Below, piece after piece: positions 1 through 7,979 of a stretch of DNA of 64,000 nucleotides (positions are counted from its first letter, which is position 1; each line of letters begins with the position of its first letter). The notes beneath the pieces are model-generated. The model did no database searches. It was not told where the DNA came from and saw only the letters and a list, made by a program, of their open reading frames with translations. Position numbers and translations under genes: made by a program. This stretch comes from Acidimicrobiales bacterium (lineage in GTDB: Bacteria; Actinomycetota; Acidimicrobiia; Acidimicrobiales; SZUA-35), in contig JAWKIO010000005.1 of the NCBI GenBank assembly GCA_041394265.1, forward strand, positions 3,658,001 to 3,722,000, given 5' to 3'.

Positions 1-354
1 ACGGCATCGATCACCGGTGGCTACATCGCCCTCCATGACGCCATCACTCGGTTGGGGCTGAAGAAGCACCCGCTCGTCGAGCATTGCGCAGCCGTGAGTG
101 TCGGCATCATCGACGGCGAGCCCCGCCTCGATCTGCCCTACATCGAGGACTCGACCGCCGAGGTCGACATGAACGTGGTCATGAACGGTGCCGGTTCGTT
201 CATCGAGGTCCAGGGCACGGCCGAAGCTGCCGTGTTCGCTCGCGACGAACTGAATGCCATGCTCGACCTGGCTTCCAGCGGGATCGCCGAGCTGATCGAA
301 CTCCAGCGAGCGGTCGTTGCCGAGCCTCCGGCCGTCCGTCCTGCCCGATCCTGA
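1..354 (+). CDS. rph: Ribonuclease PH, C-terminal part (cut by window edge)
   Basis: The reading frame is open from base 1 and ends at TGA 352-354, giving 117 residues of the C-terminal part of RNase PH, the phosphorolytic 3'-5' exoribonuclease that trims tRNA 3' ends. Family-typical segments are visible: an ITGGYIAL stretch at the start, the GEPRLDLPYIED block and the MNGAGSFIEVQGTAE block, followed by the helical tail. The 5' part including the phosphate-binding arginines lies outside the window. The stop overlaps the ATG of rdgB (TGATG), the usual rph-rdgB arrangement, so the two are probably co-translated. Confidence 0.93.
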   Translation, partial: TASITGGYIALHDAITRLGLKKHPLVEHCAAVSVGIIDGEPRLDLPYIEDSTAEVDMNVVMNGAGSFIEVQGTAEAAVFARDELNAMLDLASSGIAELIELQRAVVAEPPAVRPARS

Positions 355-944
355 TGGGTGGCAAGCCTCGCCTGGTCATCGCCTCGGCCAATCCCGACAA
401 GGTGAAGGATCTCGTCGAGTTGCTCGGTGACCGCTACGAGGTCGTACCTCGCCCGGCAGATGCACCCGAGACGATCGAAGACGCCGACACGCTCGAGGGC
501 AACGCCATCAAGAAGGCCTCCGAGATCGCCACCTTCACCGGGTGTGATGCCATCGCCGACGACACCGGCCTGTTCGTCGACGCGCTCGGCGGCCGCCCTG
601 GGGTCTACAGCGCCCGCTATGCCGGCGAGAACGCAACCTACGCCGAGAATGTCGCCAAGCTCCTGGGCGAGCTCGACGGTGTCGAGGATCGACGGGCCGA
701 GTTCCGCTCGGTCGTTGCGCTGATCCGGCCCGACGGCTCCGGCGTGACGGGTGAGGGATCGGTCACCGGGCGCATCATCGATGTAGGCCGCGGTGCCAAC
801 GGCTTCGGCTACGACCCGGTCTTCGAACCCGATGAGGGCGACGGGCAGACCTTCGCCGAGATGTCCAGCGCCGAGAAACATGAACTCAGCCACCGCGGCC
901 GGGCGATGATCAGCCTGCGAATGGCACTCGACCATCTGAGCTGA
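354..944 (+). CDS. rdgB: Non-canonical purine NTP pyrophosphatase (RdgB/HAM1)
   Basis: 196 residues, normal length for the family. It hydrolyses dITP, XTP and ITP to monophosphates and so keeps deaminated purines out of nucleic acids. Visible family motifs are SANPDKV near residue 10 (substrate-binding T/SxNxxK), the ADDTGL segment with the catalytic acidic residues, GVYSARYAG, the GFGYDPVF block and the C-terminal SHRGRA motif. The start is the ATG overlapping the rph stop; an upstream extension in the same frame is only the shadow of rph. The downstream neighbour is convergent and is separated by a strong hairpin. Confidence 0.96.
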   Translation: MGGKPRLVIASANPDKVKDLVELLGDRYEVVPRPADAPETIEDADTLEGNAIKKASEIATFTGCDAIADDTGLFVDALGGRPGVYSARYAGENATYAENVAKLLGELDGVEDRRAEFRSVVALIRPDGSGVTGEGSVTGRIIDVGRGANGFGYDPVFEPDEGDGQTFAEMSSAEKHELSHRGRAMISLRMALDHLS

Positions 945-978
945 GGTCGGCCCCGGTCTGTTGACCGGGTCGGGCCTC
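943..978. terminator. Bidirectional hairpin terminator between rdgB and the convergent gene
   Basis: Two 16-nt arms (943-958 and 963-978) pair with a TGTT loop; two mismatches and one wobble interrupt the stem. It lies exactly between two convergent genes, overlapping the rdgB stop, with no other role apparent. There is no clear U-tract. Confidence 0.6.
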
Positions 979-989
979 AGCGGCACGAG

Positions 990-1706
990 TCAGATCGAAG
1001 GGAGACGTGCCGGCAGGTAGCCGGCGTTGGTCTCGTCGTTGACTGCTGCCGTGCGTGCGGGGTCGAGTGCGCTGATCACACAATGGCCGAGGGTGAAGGT
1101 CACGACGAGCCGGCGTGGTTCGAGGATCGGATCGAGCAAGTCGGCGAGTCCTTCGATCAGTCCCTCGGGAATCCCCTTCGGAACGAGACGTGTCTCGATC
1201 GCGACCTCGAGTCCGGATTCGATCTCGAAGCGGACCGTGAGCGTGCTCGGGTCGTTGGCCGATGCCAGCGCGATGGCGCTGGTGTTGATGCCGGCCAACC
1301 AGCAGATCGACTCGGCGAACTCCTCCACGTCGGTGGCGGTCACTTCGGACCATCTGGGGATGAACGCCAGGTTCGTGAGTGGGTCGAGCGTGGACGCAAC
1401 CGAACCAACGACCTCGCCGAACTCGATCGGGTCGCACGGATCGTCGGGGCCGTTGACCCGGACGTACTCGTAGACCTCGTCGAGGTCGTTTTCGTCGTCG
1501 TAGAGCACGCCGTTGCGCACGAGCGAGGCCAGCGCGGCGTCGGTCTGGCGACGATGCTCGCCGGACAACGGCGGCACGATCGTGAAGATGCCGGAGGTGG
1601 CGTCGACCGATCCCGTGGACGCGGTCCCGTTCGAGACCGGGCGGCCCGAGGCGCTGCGGTTGGAGGTGGTGCGGTTGGCGGCGCGGCGGAAGAAACGTCG
1701 GAGCAT
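990..1706 (-). CDS. Conserved hypothetical protein, 238 aa
   Basis: A soluble protein with a basic N-terminus (MLRRFFRRAANRT), a low-complexity Ser/Thr/Gly linker to about residue 40 and then a well-folded-looking acidic domain. No motif that I can tie to a family is visible; the C-terminal part alternates strands and helices resembling small secretion-chaperone-like or YbjN-like folds, but this is only an impression. Start ATG at 1706 lies 7 nt after the stop of the SnoaL-like gene, so both are one transcript. A longer in-frame extension upstream is the antisense of the neighbouring gene and was discarded. Confidence 0.6.
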   Translation of the reverse strand: MLRRFFRRAANRTTSNRSASGRPVSNGTASTGSVDATSGIFTIVPPLSGEHRRQTDAALASLVRNGVLYDDENDLDEVYEYVRVNGPDDPCDPIEFGEVVGSVASTLDPLTNLAFIPRWSEVTATDVEEFAESICWLAGINTSAIALASANDPSTLTVRFEIESGLEVAIETRLVPKGIPEGLIEGLADLLDPILEPRRLVVTFTLGHCVISALDPARTAAVNDETNAGYLPARLPSI

Positions 1707-1713
1707 GCGGGGG

Positions 1714-2061
1714 TCAGCCCCAGCGACCGGACTGGGTGGTGGAGTTCCAGGTCTCGGCGATCTTGCCGTCGACGATCCGGAAGACCTCGATGCCGCTGAT
1801 CGCTCGGCCTCCGAACATGAGGTTGAAGCACGAGGTGACGAACTCGGCGTTGCCGGTGAGGATAGGGCTGTCGAAGGTGAGGTCGGGTGCCTGTTCGAGG
1901 AAGTGCCCGATGCGGTCGAGGTTCTGCTCCAGGGACATCTCGACCAGCTCGCCGTGCTCATGTCGCAGGCACGGATCGGCCAGGAAGCGCCGGGCGGCGG
2001 CCACCTTGCGCTCACCATAGACCTCGTCGAAATACGCCTGCACCACGTCCACCGGCTCCAC
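1714..2061 (-). CDS. SnoaL-like / NTF2-fold protein
   Basis: 115 residues with the compact alpha+beta cone pattern of the SnoaL/NTF2 superfamily: an N-terminal helix (VDVVQAYFDEVYGERKV), a conserved FLADPCLRHEHGE segment, and C-terminal strands ending EVFRIVDGKIAETW, the diagnostic close of the family. Members are small isomerases, hydrolases or ligand-binding proteins; the substrate cannot be deduced. Start is GTG at 2061, with a -10 hexamer TAGCAT seven nt upstream, implying a leaderless message. First gene of a two-gene transcript with the 990-1706 gene. Confidence 0.8.
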   Translation of the reverse strand: MEPVDVVQAYFDEVYGERKVAAARRFLADPCLRHEHGELVEMSLEQNLDRIGHFLEQAPDLTFDSPILTGNAEFVTSCFNLMFGGRAISGIEVFRIVDGKIAETWNSTTQSGRWG

Positions 2062-2068
2062 GGCGGCG

Positions 2069-2074
2069 ATGCTA
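2069..2074 (-). promoter_or_regulatory. -10 hexamer TAGCAT of leaderless promoter
   Basis: TAGCAT on the minus strand followed by 7 nt and the GTG at 2061. The pattern matches many other genes in this window; no -35 element is obvious. Confidence 0.5.
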
Positions 2075-2242
2075 CTGCATCCTCGCCTCTACCGGCCCGA
2101 GCCCGACCCGCAGGAACTCCGGTGGGACGATGCCGTGATGCCGGAGTTGTCGAAGCGAGCGCACTCGGTCGGGCGTCGGCGGTACGTGGGTGCCGTCAGC
2201 GGCACCGTGGGAGAGGAGAGGTGGCGTCGAGCAGCGAGCGCG

Positions 2243-2527
2243 CTACTGCGGCGTCGAGAGCCAGCGGCGGAGCTCGCCGGCGAAGTCGTCCATCAGCACG
2301 AGTTCACCAGCCATCGCGCCAGGGACCACCGTGTCGTGATGGGCCGGCAGGCGTTGATCGGCGGGAGCCACTGGTCGCAGGTGGACTCGGCCGGCGACCT
2401 GGTCGTCGGGTGCAGGGATCGGTGCTGCGTCGACGTGGATCGGGGACACGAGGGCATCGATCACGTCGGTGAAGTCGACGGTGAGAGCGGGGACGGCGGC
2501 GGGGTGGCGCGTGGCGGGATGAGCCAT
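2243..2527 (-). CDS. Small hypothetical protein, 94 aa
   Basis: Start ATG at 2527 is supported by a purine-rich GAAGGAAG ribosome site 7 nt upstream. The product has no signal peptide or membrane segment, is rich in Ala, Pro, Asp and His, and ends in an amphipathic segment (MDDFAGELRRWLSTP). I do not recognise a family. It stands alone; the next 450 bases toward the acidic secreted-protein gene contain only the tRNA-Leu gene, with nothing else recognisable. Confidence 0.5.
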   Translation of the reverse strand: MAHPATRHPAAVPALTVDFTDVIDALVSPIHVDAAPIPAPDDQVAGRVHLRPVAPADQRLPAHHDTVVPGAMAGELVLMDDFAGELRRWLSTPQ

Positions 2528-2710
2528 GGTGCACTTCCTTCGGGCGATGGTGGCGGGGCAACCGCAAATCGTCGTGTTCCCACAACGCAGCGTGACCAAA
2601 CCTGTTCCACCAGGAAGTCTTGCAGGCTTCGACCGCCACGTATCGTCGCCCCCCGCTCACTGGCCGCGTCGACGTCCCGATCGCGACGCAGCGGATGGCC
2701 GAATCGCCGA

Positions 2711-2795
2711 TGGTGCGGACGGGGGGACTTGAACCCCCACATCTTTCGATGCCAGGACCTAAACCTGGTGCGTCTGCCAATTCCGCCACGTCCGC
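2711..2795 (-). tRNA. tRNA-Leu (anticodon TAG), CCA encoded
   Basis: On the minus strand the acceptor arms GCGGACG and CGTCCGC pair perfectly over 7 bp. The D-arm region GGCGGAATTGGCAGACGC, the anticodon stem CCAGG/CCTGG around TTTAGGT (anticodon TAG), a variable arm (CATCGAAAGATG) as expected for a class II tRNA, and the T-arm GGGGGTTCAAGTCCCCC are all present. The 3' terminal CCA is genomically encoded at 2711-2713. Confidence 0.96.
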
Positions 2796-2973
2796 ATGCG
2801 TGGCGGGCGCTGCTGGCGCCCGATCACTGCTCCCGCAACATAGCGCGGCGGCGAGCGCGATCAGGCGAACGGTCTGGGGTGTCGTGCTCGCCTCAAGTTT
2901 TGGCCGGTTGGTGCCGATGCCACGGCGTTCCTCGTCGCCGACGCAACGTCGCACGCACCGGAAAGGTCCGTTC

Positions 2974-3660
2974 ATGATCATGAAGTTCGCTCTCGCCAAC
3001 AAGGCCGTGTCCCTGGCTGTCGCCGGCGCCATGACGACCGCCACGGCCGCTGCCGCTGCCACCGGCGCCGTCACGCTGCCCGCCGGCAGTGACGAATCGC
3101 CCGAGACCACGGTGGTCGAGGAGGTTGCGCAGGAGACCTTCGTGCCCGTGACTCAGCCCGAGGAGCAACCGGTCGAGGAAGCAGCGACCGAGGAACCGCC
3201 GACCGAGGAGGTGCCTGCGGAGGAGGACTCGATCGATGGCGAGGTCGACGAGTCGGTGACCGAGACGGCCGGCATCGTCGACGATGAGGGCGTGCCCTAC
3301 GGCGACGTGCTGTGCGAGGACGCGAAGAACCACGGGGAGTACGTCTCGGGTGTCGCCCACGATGATCGACTCGACGGCAAGGGCAAGGGCTCGGTCGTGA
3401 GCCAGGCCGCGCACACCGATTGTGGCAAGGACCACGACGAGGACGAGAGCGACGACGTCGATCACGACGACGATGACGCGGATCACGATGACGCCGATCA
3501 CGATGATTCGATGGACGACTCGATCGACGACAGCGACGACAGCGACGACGGCGACGACGACTCAGGGCTCGAAGTCGAGAGCCAGGACGACCACCCGGGC
3601 AAGGGCAATGGCGGCAACGGGAATGGCAAGTCCGGCAAGGGCGGCAAGTCCGGCAAGTAG
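2974..3660 (+). CDS. Secreted acidic low-complexity protein
   Basis: 228 residues. An N-terminal signal peptide (positively charged MIMKFALANK then an Ala-rich hydrophobic core to about residue 33) is followed by a Glu/Pro/Thr/Val-rich linker (about 38-85), a short cysteine-containing module with GDVLCEDAKNHGEYVSGVAHD at about 110-130 (a pattern seen in actinobacterial secreted proteins of unknown function), a strongly acidic Asp/His-rich tract (about 155-200) and a Gly/Lys/Asn tail. It could bind cations at the cell surface; this is inference. Start ATG follows GGAAAGG by 7 nt; a second ATG two codons later is possible. Confidence 0.75.
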   Translation: MIMKFALANKAVSLAVAGAMTTATAAAAATGAVTLPAGSDESPETTVVEEVAQETFVPVTQPEEQPVEEAATEEPPTEEVPAEEDSIDGEVDESVTETAGIVDDEGVPYGDVLCEDAKNHGEYVSGVAHDDRLDGKGKGSVVSQAAHTDCGKDHDEDESDDVDHDDDDADHDDADHDDSMDDSIDDSDDSDDGDDDSGLEVESQDDHPGKGNGGNGNGKSGKGGKSGK

Positions 3661-3766
3661 TCGGAATCGAAACCGATTGTTCGTCGAATTTTGACGGTTC
3701 GTGCAACCGCGGCCGGGAACGTGCGTCAGACTGTGCATCAACCACAGATCCAGGAGCTCGCGTCCC

Positions 3767-4390
3767 ATGACCCCAGTACTTGCCGTCGATCCTGCCGCCG
3801 GTGCGCCGACTGCACCCTCTGCAACGCCGCGTCGATCTGCGGGTCGACGCATGTTTCTCTCGATTGGCGCTGCCATCGCCAGTGCCTTCCTGTTGGCTGG
3901 CTGCGGTGGCAATGACTACGACGGTGCGGCGGTCGAGGTGATCGAGGGTGACCTGGCCGACACCGTCGGACTCGGTGCCGTCACCGCCACGTGCGACCCC
4001 GCCGAGGGCGGCGACAAGCCCGCCGACGGCGACACGTTCACCTGCTCGGCCACGACCGAGTCCGGCCAGACCATCAGCTACCTGGCCACGGCGAGCGGCG
4101 ATCGGGTCGAGGTCGAGACCACGAATGTGATTCTCGGGTCCAAGGTCGGCGAGGTCGAGCGCATCACTGCGCAGTCATTGGCGGACCAGTTCGAGGTCGA
4201 GGTTCCAGCGGAGACCGTCGACTGTGGTGAGGCGTCGATCGTCGTCACACCGGACGCAGTCGTGACCTGCGGCGTGACCGACACCGAAACCGGTGACGTC
4301 TACGACATCGAACTGTCGAACATCGATCTCACCGGCAGCGACGGCAACATCACCTTCGACTGGCTCCTGTCCGACACCCCACGCAGCTGA
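3767..4390 (+). CDS. DUF4333-type secreted lipoprotein
   Basis: 207 residues. After a 27-residue disordered N-terminus comes a membrane segment ending in the lipobox LLAGC, so the mature protein is predicted to be lipid-anchored. The remainder shows two repeats of a small beta-rich domain with paired cysteines and the pattern V..V.CGE../VTCGVTDTETGDVYDIEL, typical of the actinobacterial DUF4333 family, whose function is unknown. Start ATG at 3767 has AGGAG ten nt upstream; a downstream ATG (MFLSIG) would give a more conventional short signal peptide and is an alternative. Confidence 0.8.
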   Translation: MTPVLAVDPAAGAPTAPSATPRRSAGRRMFLSIGAAIASAFLLAGCGGNDYDGAAVEVIEGDLADTVGLGAVTATCDPAEGGDKPADGDTFTCSATTESGQTISYLATASGDRVEVETTNVILGSKVGEVERITAQSLADQFEVEVPAETVDCGEASIVVTPDAVVTCGVTDTETGDVYDIELSNIDLTGSDGNITFDWLLSDTPRS

Positions 4391-4461
4391 CGGCGACGAG
4401 CGGCGACGTCGACGCCGTCGAGGCAGGGTGGTCGATCGTCTCCAGCCCGAACGGATCCCGC

Positions 4462-4467
4462 TAGCCT
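4462..4467 (+). promoter_or_regulatory. -10 hexamer TAGCCT for clpP
   Basis: TAGCCT followed by 7 nt and the clpP ATG at 4475; transcription would begin at or next to the start codon. Confidence 0.5.
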
Positions 4468-4474
4468 GCAGCCC

Positions 4475-5095
4475 ATGACACAGCCCGCGATGACGCCCAA
4501 TCTCGTTCCTGGCACCCCGGTGGCCGCCTCGCCCGGCGGAGGGTTCGGGTTCGACATCTATCAGGAGCTCCTGAAGGAGCGCATCGTGTTCCTCGGCCAG
4601 CAGGTCGATGACACGATCGCCAACTCGATCGCCGCACAGATGCTGTACCTGGCCGGCCAGGACCCCGACAAGGACATCTGGCTCTACATCAACTCGCCGG
4701 GTGGGTCGGTCACCGCCGGCATGGCCATCTACGACACCATGCAGTTCGTGAAGCCCGAAATCGCCACGGTGTGTCTGGGTATGGGCGCCTCGATGGGGCA
4801 GTTCCTGCTCACCGCCGGTGCTCCCGGCAAGCGCTACGCCCTGCCGCACGCCCGCATCCTGATGCACCAGCCGAGCGCCGGCGTGCAGGGCCAGGCGTCC
4901 GACATCGCCATCCAGGCCGAGAACCTCATCAAGATCAAGCACCAGATGGCCGAGCTCATCGCCGAGCATTCGGGCCAGACCGTCGAGCAGATCACGGCCG
5001 ACTCCGACCGCGACAAGTGGTTCACCGCCGAGGAGGCCCGCGACTACGGCCTGCTCGACCGGGTGATCACCCGCACGGGCGAACTGAGCTCCTGA
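4475..5095 (+). CDS. clpP: ATP-dependent Clp protease proteolytic subunit
   Basis: 206 residues. ClpP forms the tetradecameric serine protease chamber fed by ClpX or ClpC. The catalytic triad is readable: Ser106 in GMGASMGQ, His131 in LMHQP and Asp180 in SDRDKW. The oxyanion-type stretch INSPGGSVTAG (72-82) and the conserved C-terminal EARDYGLLDRVI are present. Actinobacteria often carry clpP1-clpP2 in tandem; here only one copy is present and the neighbours are unrelated. A promoter hexamer immediately upstream suggests a leaderless message. An alternative start is the ATG at codon 6. Confidence 0.96.
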   Translation: MTQPAMTPNLVPGTPVAASPGGGFGFDIYQELLKERIVFLGQQVDDTIANSIAAQMLYLAGQDPDKDIWLYINSPGGSVTAGMAIYDTMQFVKPEIATVCLGMGASMGQFLLTAGAPGKRYALPHARILMHQPSAGVQGQASDIAIQAENLIKIKHQMAELIAEHSGQTVEQITADSDRDKWFTAEEARDYGLLDRVITRTGELSS

Positions 5096-5103
5096 GGCCG
5101 ATG

Positions 5104-5127
5104 GCCGCCGACCGTTCGGTCGGCGGC
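5104..5127. terminator. Bidirectional terminator hairpin between clpP and rpe
   Basis: A perfect 10-bp GC-rich inverted repeat (5104-5113 with 5118-5127) around a GTTC loop, centred between two convergent genes whose stops are 69 nt apart. Confidence 0.7.
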
Positions 5128-5164
5128 ATCCAGCTGATCCGTCGGCCAGGAGCAACCGCGGCTC

Positions 5165-5878
5165 TCAGCCGGCCAGGCGTTTCGTCCACGCCTCGGTGGC
5201 GAGGGCACGCAACTCATCGACGCCGGCCGTGAGGCCACCCGGATGCTTGAACAGTGCCGAGCCCGAGATCAGCGCGTTGGCGCCGCTCCCGGCGGCACCG
5301 GCGACGGTCGAGTTGGAGATGCCACCGTCGACCTCGAGGTCGATCCAATGGTCGGCGGTGTCGAGCAGGGCCCGAGTTGCGTCGACCTTGGGCTCCATCG
5401 ACGAGATGTAGGCCTGCCCGCCGAATCCCGGGTTGACCGTCATGACGAGCACCATGTCGAGCAGATCGAGCACGTTCTCGATCATCGAGATCGGGGTGTG
5501 CGGGTTCAGCGCCACCGCCGGCTTCGCCCCCAGCGAGGCGATGTTCGCCAGCGTGCGGTGCAGGTGACGGCAGGCCTCGACGTGCACGATGATGATGTCG
5601 CATCCGGCGTCGATGAAATCGGGGATCAGGGTGTCGGGGTCCTCGATCATCAGGTGCGCCTCGTACGGCACGTTCGACGCCGGGCGGCAGGCTTTGATCA
5701 CGTCGGCGCCGAAGGTGAGGTTGGGCACGAAGCGCCCGTCCATGACGTCCCACTGGATACGGTCCACGCCGGCGTCGGTCAGTTCCTCGCAGGCCTGGCC
5801 CAGCTTGGAGAAATCGGCGGGAAGGACCGAAGGCGTGATGAACAGATCGGGGAGCTGCGGATCGGAAGCGGGCGACAT
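5165..5878 (-). CDS. rpe: Ribulose-phosphate 3-epimerase
   Basis: 237 residues, a TIM-barrel metalloenzyme interconverting ribulose 5-phosphate and xylulose 5-phosphate in the pentose phosphate and Calvin pathways. Diagnostic elements: ITPSVLPADF at the first strand, WDVMDGRFVPN with metal/catalytic Asp (44, 47), EAHLMIEDP with His75, the MTVNPGFGGQ loop and VDGGISNST with the second catalytic Asp near 186, then a SGSALF phosphate-binding end. Start ATG at 5878 has an AAAGGACG ribosome site. Convergent with clpP. Confidence 0.95.
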   Translation of the reverse strand: MSPASDPQLPDLFITPSVLPADFSKLGQACEELTDAGVDRIQWDVMDGRFVPNLTFGADVIKACRPASNVPYEAHLMIEDPDTLIPDFIDAGCDIIIVHVEACRHLHRTLANIASLGAKPAVALNPHTPISMIENVLDLLDMVLVMTVNPGFGGQAYISSMEPKVDATRALLDTADHWIDLEVDGGISNSTVAGAAGSGANALISGSALFKHPGGLTAGVDELRALATEAWTKRLAG

Positions 5879-6164
5879 GACGTCCTTTGACAGTGGTGCG
5901 AGGGTGCAGGCCGGGCGTCGTCCTCATGGGTCGGTCCGGCGGCGCACCATGGTGGCCGGATTCGCACCGAGTTGCCACCTCGGCGTCCGTCGATGATCGT
6001 TGCGGGTGATGTGATGAGCGGCGACGAGTGCCTCACGAGCTGTCGGGAGAGAAGGTGAACACGACAACGGAGGGGCCAACCAGACCCCCGACACGTTCGA
6101 ACTGGCGGTCGAGCGCATCGCCAAAGGCGGCGACGGGGTTGGTGTCGGCCCCGATGGACGAGTC

Positions 6165-7265
6165 GTGTTCGTCGCCAGCGGGGTCCCGGGCGACCGAGTC
6201 GAGGTTCGTATCACGCTCGACAAGAAGCGCTTCCGCCGAGGTGAGATCGTCTCGATCGTCGAGCCGTCACCCGATCGGGTCGAACCGCCATGCCCCCATG
6301 TCGCCGAGGGGTGCGGCGGCTGCGACTGGCAGCACATCGCCATCGGCGCCCAACATGACCTTCGCTTGCGGATCGTCACCGACGCGCTGGAGCGGATCGG
6401 CAAGCTCCCGTCGCCGCCGGTGATCGCCGGTGCCCCGCTCGAGTCCGAGCGCTACCGCACCACGATCCGGGCGGCGGTGAGCGGTGACCGCGCCGGTTAC
6501 CGCGCTGCCCAGTCGCATCGGGTCGTCGTCCCGAACCATTGCCTGATCGCGCACCCGTTGGCCGAAGAGATCCTCGTGCAAGGCCGGTTCCCCGGGGCCG
6601 AGGAAGTGACGATCAAGGTCGGAGGCAACACCGGCGAGCGCCTGGTGATCGTCTCCCCTTCGGCGACCGGCTGCACCGTGCCCGATGGCGTGCAGCTGAT
6701 CGGGCGAGACGAGTTACTCGACGGCGCAACGACCGCCATCACCGACATCGTCGACGGCGTCCGCCTTCGCATCTCGGCCGACTCGTTCTTCCAGAGCCGG
6801 ACCGACGGCGCCGAAGCGCTCGTCGCCGCCGCAGCCGAGATGATCGCGAATGCCGAGGACGGACCGCTCGTCGACGCCTATTGCGGTGGCGGCCTCTTCG
6901 GTGCCTTGCTCGGCGGTGAGCGTCACGTGACCGGCGTCGAGTCGAATCGCTCGTCGCTCGACGATGCCCGAGTCAACCTCGGACCTGATGCCGAGGTCCA
7001 CGATTCCCTGGTCGAGCAGTGGTGGCCATCGCCGGCCACGGTCGTGATCGCCGACCCGGCCCGGGCCGGCCTCGGCAAGCCGGCCGTCGACGTCCTCGCC
7101 GCCACCGGCGCCACCACGCTGGTTCTGGTCAGTTGTGACCCGGCCTCGCTCGGGCGCGACGCTGCCCTGCTGATCGACGCCGGGTTTTTACTACGTGACG
7201 TGCGGGTGTTCGACCTGTTCGGCCACACCTCCCACATCGAGACCGTCGCCCACTTCGAACGCTGA
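6165..7265 (+). CDS. TrmA/RlmD-type tRNA/rRNA m5U methyltransferase (start uncertain)
   Basis: SAM-dependent uridine-C5 RNA methyltransferase. With GTG 6165 as residue 1: an iron-sulfur signature with Cys43, Cys50, Cys53 and Cys126, as in RlmD; the SAM site VDAYCGGGLFG (237-246); IADPARAGL; the catalytic Cys324 in LVSCDP; and Glu359 in FGHTSHIETVA. The N-terminal TRAM domain begins upstream: the same frame is open back to 6018 and reads FELAVERIAKGGDGVGV from about 6096, but contains no ATG, GTG or TTG before 6165. A GTG with a ribosome site lies at 6055 in another frame. The true start therefore needs a frameshift, a rare codon or a sequence correction. Confidence 0.88.
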   Translation: MFVASGVPGDRVEVRITLDKKRFRRGEIVSIVEPSPDRVEPPCPHVAEGCGGCDWQHIAIGAQHDLRLRIVTDALERIGKLPSPPVIAGAPLESERYRTTIRAAVSGDRAGYRAAQSHRVVVPNHCLIAHPLAEEILVQGRFPGAEEVTIKVGGNTGERLVIVSPSATGCTVPDGVQLIGRDELLDGATTAITDIVDGVRLRISADSFFQSRTDGAEALVAAAAEMIANAEDGPLVDAYCGGGLFGALLGGERHVTGVESNRSSLDDARVNLGPDAEVHDSLVEQWWPSPATVVIADPARAGLGKPAVDVLAATGATTLVLVSCDPASLGRDAALLIDAGFLLRDVRVFDLFGHTSHIETVAHFER

Positions 7266-7349
7266 ATCAGACAGCGAACGCCGGCGAGGCTTCGAGCCGC
7301 CAGCCTGCCGTCGACGTCAGGGTGCGCATCGACCACGGCCCCACCTGGC

Positions 7350-7355
7350 TACCCT
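7350..7355 (+). promoter_or_regulatory. -10 hexamer TACCCT for the DedA gene
   Basis: TACCCT followed by 6 nt and ATG 7362, consistent with leaderless transcription. Confidence 0.5.
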
Positions 7356-7361
7356 GCCGCA

Positions 7362-7979
7362 ATGCTCGACTCCCTGTTCAGCGGTCTGGCGGACCTGTCG
7401 TCCAACCCGTGGTTCTACGCCATCATCTTCGCCATCGCCCTGCTGGACTCGGTGGTGCCGGTCGTGCCGAGCGAGACCACCGTCATCCTCGGAGGCATCG
7501 CGGCAGGACAGGGGCACCTGTTGCTGGCGCTGGTCATCCTGTTCGGGGCGAGTGGCGCGGTCGCCGGCGATTCGATTGCCTACTGGATCGGTCGTCGGGC
7601 CGGTGATTGGCTCCAACGATCCTTCTTCCACAAACCGTCGCGCCAGCAACGGCTCGAGTGGGCGAAAGGGCAGCTCGAAACCCGGGGCGGCATGTTGCTG
7701 GTCACCGCTCGCTTCATCCCCGGCGGGCGTACCGCCATCACCTTGTCATCAGGATTGACCAAGCAGGACTACCGGCGGTTCCTCGCATTCGACACCCTCG
7801 CCGGCCTGTTGTGGGCCACCTACGCCGGATCGCTCGGCTACTTCTTCGGCAACAAGTTCAAGGACAATCACACCGCAGCGTTCCTCTACGCGTTCGGTGC
7901 CGCCCTGTCGGTGACCGCGCTGATCGAAGGCATCCGCTGGCTGCGGCATCGCAACGTCGGCGAGGAACTCAGCGCCTGA
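7362..7979 (+). CDS. DedA/VTT-domain membrane protein
   Basis: 205 residues, polytopic inner-membrane protein of the DedA (SNARE-associated, VTT) family, implicated in lipid carrier recycling, membrane homeostasis and resistance to cationic agents. The family motif VPSETTVILGG (34-44) with the essential acidic residue, the GAVAGDSIAYWIGRRAG block (63-79) and the second-half RFIPGGRT motif are all present, with about five hydrophobic segments. The 3' end overlaps the convergent reductase gene by 11 nt. Confidence 0.9.
   Translation: MLDSLFSGLADLSSNPWFYAIIFAIALLDSVVPVVPSETTVILGGIAAGQGHLLLALVILFGASGAVAGDSIAYWIGRRAGDWLQRSFFHKPSRQQRLEWAKGQLETRGGMLLVTARFIPGGRTAITLSSGLTKQDYRRFLAFDTLAGLLWATYAGSLGYFFGNKFKDNHTAAFLYAFGAALSVTALIEGIRWLRHRNVGEELSA

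Noticed and set aside
3420..3560. Simple-sequence repeat in the acidic secreted protein as a separate repeat element
   Set aside because: The GA(C/T)-rich tract is in frame and encodes the Asp-rich region; it has the expected codon composition.
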